A stretch of 35,721 bases of DNA from Gemmatimonadota bacterium. Its GTDB lineage: Bacteria; Gemmatimonadota; Gemmatimonadetes; Longimicrobiales; Gaopeijiaceae. Under the pieces are notes generated by a model, which was not told the DNA's origin, ran no database searches, and worked only from the letters and a program-made list of their open reading frames with translations. The position numbers and the translations under genes were made by a program. The stretch is from assembly GCA_009841165.1 (NCBI GenBank), contig VXMI01000163.1, positions 1-35,721 of the forward strand, read 5' to 3'. Below, in pieces: positions 31,895 to 35,721 of this stretch; position 1 is the first letter of the stretch; the number at the start of each line of letters is the position of its first letter.

Positions 31895-33250
31895 ATGATG
31901 TTTCAACTGGACGACGCTCCCCGCAAGGGCGCCCTGATGAGGGTGATCGGTGTCGGTGGAGCCGGCGGCAACGCCGTCAACAGGATGATCGACGAGAACC
32001 TGGAAGGGGTCGAGTTCATCTCGGCCAACACGGATGCGCAGGCACTGGCCATGTCGAGGGCCGAAAACGTGATTCAGCTGGGCAAGAAGCTGACCCGTGG
32101 CCTCGGAGCAGGGGCACGGCCCGGGATCGGCCGCCAGGCCGTGGCGGAGGACGCCGACGAGGTGCGCCGCCTGCTGGAGGGGGCCGACCTGATCTTCATC
32201 GCCGCGGGGATGGGCGGCGGCACGGGCACCGGAGCCGCGCCGGTGATCGGGGAGATGGCCAGGGAACTGGGCGCCCTGACCGTCGCGGTGGTGACGAAGC
32301 CGTTCTCGTTCGAGGGGAAGAAGCGCATGCGTCAGGCCGATCAGGGGCTGGCCGAGCTTCGCCGCACCGTCGACACCACGGTGGTCGTGCCGAACGATCG
32401 CCTTCTTTCGGTCGTCGGGAAGGGCACGTCCTTCCAGGACGCGCTGAAGAAGGCCGACGAGGTGCTCCTGCACGCCACCCAGGGGATCAGCGACCTGATC
32501 CGCGTGAGCGGGGAAGTCAACGTCGACTTTGCGGACGTGCGCACCGTCATGTCCTCTTGCGGGGCCGCACTCATGGGCACCGGCGTGGGGCAGGGAGAGA
32601 ACCGCGCGTTGAACGCGGCGCAGGACGCGGTCACCTCTCCGCTCCTGGACAACGTGTCCATCCGTGGGGCGAAGGGCGTGCTGATCAACATCACCGGGGG
32701 ATCGGATCTGGCGATCGACGAGGTCACCGACATCTCGACCATGATCCAGGAGGAAGCCGGCGACGATGCCGAAATCATCTTCGGCGCGGTACAGGACTCG
32801 GCCATGGAGGGAGAGATCAGGGTAACCCTCATCGCCACGGGATTCGACGACGCCGCAACAAAGACAAAGCCGATGATCAGCCCGCAGTTCGGCTATCAGG
32901 AAGAAGCCCGGGGAGTGGGCGACGCCCGCCAGGTGATGCCCAGGGCCGTAGGCGACACCCGACAGGCACGCATGGTTGAGCGCTCCCCGCTCGCGGCTCC
33001 CCGGCCGGCACAGCAACCGGCGCGAATGCAGGCCTCGGCTCCAACGCCCTTCCGGGCGCCCCTGGAGTCCGCCGCGCCGGCTCCGCGAGGTCCCACTGCC
33101 CGGCCGGGAGACATCGGAACCGCGGCCGCGCCCCACACACCGATGCCGAGGACGGTGAGCCGCGAAGGAAGCGCGCACGGGAGGACCCGTGATATGTTTG
33201 GAGTCAGGGAACTGGAGCTGCCGACCTTCATCAGGAGGTTCAACGCCTGA
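31895..33250 (+). CDS. ftsZ: Cell division protein FtsZ
   Basis: FtsZ is the tubulin-like GTPase that forms the division ring. The 451 residues contain the GTP signature GGGTGTG (107-113), the T7 synergy loop NVDFADV (209-215), a long Ala/Pro-rich disordered linker (about 325-435), and the C-terminal peptide ELPTFIRRFNA (441-451), which should bind FtsA and others. The ATG at 31895 follows AGGAG by 8 nt; the adjacent ATG 31898 is possible. Arg 447-448 are coded AGG AGG, forming a strong ribosome site for the next gene. Confidence 0.98.
   Translation: MMFQLDDAPRKGALMRVIGVGGAGGNAVNRMIDENLEGVEFISANTDAQALAMSRAENVIQLGKKLTRGLGAGARPGIGRQAVAEDADEVRRLLEGADLIFIAAGMGGGTGTGAAPVIGEMARELGALTVAVVTKPFSFEGKKRMRQADQGLAELRRTVDTTVVVPNDRLLSVVGKGTSFQDALKKADEVLLHATQGISDLIRVSGEVNVDFADVRTVMSSCGAALMGTGVGQGENRALNAAQDAVTSPLLDNVSIRGAKGVLINITGGSDLAIDEVTDISTMIQEEAGDDAEIIFGAVQDSAMEGEIRVTLIATGFDDAATKTKPMISPQFGYQEEARGVGDARQVMPRAVGDTRQARMVERSPLAAPRPAQQPARMQASAPTPFRAPLESAAPAPRGPTARPGDIGTAAAPHTPMPRTVSREGSAHGRTRDMFGVRELELPTFIRRFNA
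33233..33249 (+). promoter_or_regulatory. Ribosome site inside ftsZ pointing to a CTG codon
   Basis: AGGAGG (33233-33238), within the FtsZ C-terminal codons, stands 8 nt before CTG (33247-33249). That CTG overlaps the ftsZ stop as CTGA and is in frame with the M23 peptidase gene. All other junctions here use ATGA or GTGA overlaps, so this may be a CTG start adding 11 residues to the peptidase. Confidence 0.4.
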
Positions 33251-33279
33251 AGAGCAATGCCGTCACCAGGCCGGCCGCG

Positions 33280-34545
33280 ATGCGGATGGCCCTCGTGGCC
33301 GTCGCCGGAACGGCCATTGCCGCTGCCATCGGGGTCGTCGGCCTCTCGGATCGGGTCCCCGAGTCGGAGGAACTGGACGGGGTGTTCGCGCTTGCGCCCT
33401 TCAGGGAGGAGGTGCGCGAACTCTCCTTCGGCATGACCTTCGGGCAGATCCTGAATGACGCAGGCGTGGGTGCGACGGAACAGCAGGACATCCTCCTGGC
33501 CTTCCGCGAACACCACAGCCCCAGGCGGCTTCGCGACGGCACCGAGATACGGGTGCGCTGGCACCCGGATGCCGAGTCACCGCATGGGATAAGCGTCGGT
33601 CTCGACAAGGACAACACGCTGCTCCTCAGCCGCACGCCCGGGGGCCGATGGAATTCGTCGGTTGCGGTTCTGCCCACGACGGTCGACACCGTCTTCGCGG
33701 CCGGAGAGATCACGACCGACCTGTGGACCGCGATCATGACCGATCCGGTCCTCTCCGAAATGCCCCGCAACGACCGGGTCAGCTTCGTCGACCGGCTGGA
33801 CCGCGTCTTCCAGTGGCGGATCGACTTCTTCCGGAGCATCCGGGTGGGCGACACCTACCGCTTCGTCTTCGAACGCGAGAAGCGGCCCGACGGGAGCATG
33901 CGCTCCGGGAGCCTGCTGGCGGCGGAACTGGTCAACGCCGGCAATCCCTACTACGCCATCCTCTTCGACCCCAACGGCGACGGCCGGGGCACCTGGTACG
34001 ACCTGGAGGGCGAGTCGGTGCGCCGCGCCTTCCTCATGCGGCCGCTGCGGTTCAGCCGCATTTCGTCGCGCTATACCAACAGCCGCTTCCATCCGATCCT
34101 GCGCACCTGGCGGGCGCACCGCGGCGTCGACTACGCGGCAGACCCGGGCACACCAGTCGAGGTCACCGCCGACGGCGTGATCGCGCGCAGGGGATGGAGC
34201 GACACCTACGGCCGCGTCATCGACGTGCGCCACGGCAACGGCTTTCTCACCCGGTACGCCCACCTGCAGGGATTCGGCCCCGGGACCGCCGTCGGCTCGC
34301 GCGTGCGCCAGGGCGAGACCATCGGCTACGTCGGCATGACCGGGATGGCGACCGGGTACCACCTGCACTACGAGATGCACGTGGGCGGACGCCCGGTCGA
34401 TCCGCTCGCCATCGAGTTGCCCGCAGACGACCCGGTCCCGGGCGACGCCTTCGATCGCTGGATACTCGAGAAGAATGCGCGGTTCGCGCTGCTGATGAAG
34501 GCTCCCGGCCCCGACCGGATACGCAGCCGCCGCGCGGATCAGTGA
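33280..34545 (+). CDS. M23 (LytM-type) peptidase, membrane-anchored
   Basis: This 421-residue protein (from ATG 33280) has an N-terminal membrane anchor (about 4-22), a domain with LytM-N/OapA-like features (about 40-230), and a C-terminal M23 domain. The zinc ligands H280xxxD284 (HRGVDYAADPGTP) and H361xH363 (GYHLHYEMH) are present, plus His 328, so it should be an active endopeptidase cutting peptide cross-links or, less likely, an activator. Position after ftsZ suggests septum splitting. The ATG at 33280 has only a weak AGG site; a CTG at 33247 with AGGAGG is an alternative start that adds a basic N-terminus. Confidence 0.88.
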   Translation: MRMALVAVAGTAIAAAIGVVGLSDRVPESEELDGVFALAPFREEVRELSFGMTFGQILNDAGVGATEQQDILLAFREHHSPRRLRDGTEIRVRWHPDAESPHGISVGLDKDNTLLLSRTPGGRWNSSVAVLPTTVDTVFAAGEITTDLWTAIMTDPVLSEMPRNDRVSFVDRLDRVFQWRIDFFRSIRVGDTYRFVFEREKRPDGSMRSGSLLAAELVNAGNPYYAILFDPNGDGRGTWYDLEGESVRRAFLMRPLRFSRISSRYTNSRFHPILRTWRAHRGVDYAADPGTPVEVTADGVIARRGWSDTYGRVIDVRHGNGFLTRYAHLQGFGPGTAVGSRVRQGETIGYVGMTGMATGYHLHYEMHVGGRPVDPLAIELPADDPVPGDAFDRWILEKNARFALLMKAPGPDRIRSRRADQ

Positions 34546-34589
34546 AGCCCGTGCCGGAAATCCCTCCCGCGGGCTCCTGACGGGCACAC

Positions 34590-35721
34590 GTGGCCGCTCT
34601 TCTGCTGGTCGTCACCCTCCTGCTCGCGGGAGGATTCTGCGCCTGGGTCTACTACCGCCGCGAGTTCGACGTGCGGAGCCGCCCCATTCTCCTCGCCGCG
34701 AGGCTGATCGCCGTGGCGGGCGTGGTGGCCCTCCTCTGGAACCCGGTGCTCCCCACCGGACCGCGCGGCGACGCCCCCGACCGTTACGTCATCCTCGACG
34801 CGAGCGCGTCCATGGGCGCGCGCGCCGCCGACGGAACAGTGCTCTGGGAGACCGCCGTGCAGCGGGCCCTGGCGGAGGCCGAAGACGGCGCCCGCGTGCT
34901 GGTGGCCGACCAGGTCATGCGCGCGCTCGATCCCGACTATCTCGACGGGCTCACCCCGTCGGGCGTGGAGTCGCTCCTGGCCGAGGCGGTGGCCGTCGCG
35001 GCCGAAGCCGGGGCCCGCGAGGTCGTCCTGATCACCGACCGCAGGCTGCACGATCCGGTCGCGACCGCACTCGCGGCCCGCCGCCTGGGCGTGAGCCTCG
35101 CCGTCGACGCCCTCGCGGAGGCGGGTGACAATCTCGGGATCGGCCGCCTGATCCTGCCGGCTTCGACGGCGAGCGGAGACGAGGTGCGGGGCAGGGTGGA
35201 GGTCGAGGGCGCGTCCGGCGCCGACACGGTCACGGTGGCGATCAGCATCGATGGCCAGCCGCACCAGACCCTCCGCCTGGCAGCGCCGCGGGGAGGGGGC
35301 ACGAGCGGCGCCGACTTCACCTTCGGAACCGGTCTGGAGGCGGGCACCCGCCTGGTCACCGCGCGCCTCGACCGCCCCGACGCCTTCGAAGCGGACGACG
35401 AGCGCACCGCGGTCGTTCAGGTCGATCCGGAGGAGACCGGCGTCCTCCTCGTTTCCTTCGCGCCCGATTGGGAGCCGCGCTTCCTCCTCCCCGTGCTCGA
35501 CCAGGTGACCGGCCTTCCGGTGCGGGGATTCCTCCGCACGGGCCCCGGCCGCTACCACCCCATGGACGCCGGAGCCTCTGGCAGCACCGCCGCGATCGAC
35601 GAGGCCGCCATGGAGCGCCTCATGCGCCGGGCCGAGATGGTGGTGGCGATGGGCGTGGACGGATCCACCGCCGGGCTGGTCGAAGCCGCGACGTCGCGCA
35701 CCGCTCGCCTCCTGATTTTCC
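34590..35721 (+). CDS. Membrane-anchored VWA-domain protein (partial)
   Basis: An open frame runs from GTG 34590 to the window edge without a stop (377 codons seen). It predicts two membrane helices (about residues 2-22 and 33-50), then a von Willebrand A domain whose metal site reads DASAS (Asp 70, Ser 72, Ser 74), and a beta-rich segment that ends in the window. This layout recalls BatA/aerotolerance-type or DUF-VWA membrane proteins common in Gemmatimonadota, usually next to MoxR ATPases; none is visible here. The frame has a stop at 34578-34580, so GTG 34590 is the first usable start, though its ribosome site is weak. The same-region minus-strand frame is a shadow. Confidence 0.75.
   Translation, partial: MAALLLVVTLLLAGGFCAWVYYRREFDVRSRPILLAARLIAVAGVVALLWNPVLPTGPRGDAPDRYVILDASASMGARAADGTVLWETAVQRALAEAEDGARVLVADQVMRALDPDYLDGLTPSGVESLLAEAVAVAAEAGAREVVLITDRRLHDPVATALAARRLGVSLAVDALAEAGDNLGIGRLILPASTASGDEVRGRVEVEGASGADTVTVAISIDGQPHQTLRLAAPRGGGTSGADFTFGTGLEAGTRLVTARLDRPDAFEADDERTAVVQVDPEETGVLLVSFAPDWEPRFLLPVLDQVTGLPVRGFLRTGPGRYHPMDAGASGSTAAIDEAAMERLMRRAEMVVAMGVDGSTAGLVEAATSRTARLLIF

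Noticed and set aside
34539-35558. A 339-codon minus-strand frame
   Set aside because: Antisense to the VWA protein, which has a membrane anchor and a metal-site motif; the minus frame has none.
1-35721. CRISPR array or phage defence island
   Set aside because: No regularly spaced identical repeats and no cas, restriction or phage genes; the Fic gene alone is not enough.

Overview
The window reads as chromosomal DNA of a high-GC, Gram-negative-type (diderm) bacterium. Several features fit Gemmatimonadota best: secreted DUF4097, DUF2911 and six-bladed beta-propeller proteins, a PASTA-tailed FtsI, many GTG starts, and a division cluster that runs from mraZ to ftsZ and continues into an M23 peptidase and a von Willebrand A (VWA) membrane protein. 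The phylum is an inference from gene content and was not tested by phylogeny. I see no rRNA, tRNA, CRISPR array or complete insertion sequence.

Left part (1-5115): possible insertion-sequence terminal repeats lie at the edge. They are followed by a Fic-family AMPylase, then a minus-strand pair of formate-tetrahydrofolate ligase (fhs) and a DoxX-like membrane protein, and then a secreted six-bladed beta-propeller gene broken by a one-base frameshift. Two tandem, exactly 21-bp-spaced TetR-like palindromes lie between this broken gene and the next operon.

Formate and molybdenum module (5111-11674): a minus-strand operon encodes a fused NuoE-NuoF-type diaphorase subunit and a NuoG-FdhA-type catalytic subunit of an NAD-linked formate dehydrogenase. 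The catalytic gene is not broken. It is read through one in-frame UGA at the active-site position, with a bacterial SECIS hairpin 12 nt downstream, so it is a selenoprotein of 929 residues. Divergent to it are fdhD (sulfuration of the Mo/W cofactor) and a MobA-MobB fusion, which supply the same enzyme. With fhs nearby, the region looks like a formate/C1 handling island.

Middle part (11671-17138): a NagX-like membrane acyltransferase, a small membrane/coiled-coil protein that overlaps its 3' end in antisense, a DUF4097 solenoid protein with DTGSG repeats, a DUF2911 lipid/periplasm-type protein, and a secreted TPR protein that closes with a strong intrinsic terminator.

Right part (17196-35721): the division and cell wall (dcw) cluster mraZ-rsmH-ftsL-ftsI-murE-murF-mraY-murD-ftsW-murG-murC-ftsQ-ftsA-ftsZ, then an M23 peptidase and a VWA protein cut by the window edge. 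It is preceded by a textbook MraZ operator of 10-bp-spaced TGGGN repeats. Almost every junction is an ATGA or GTGA overlap, so expression is probably strongly coupled. The FtsQ-like protein lacks room for a POTRA domain. murB and ddl are missing from their usual place.
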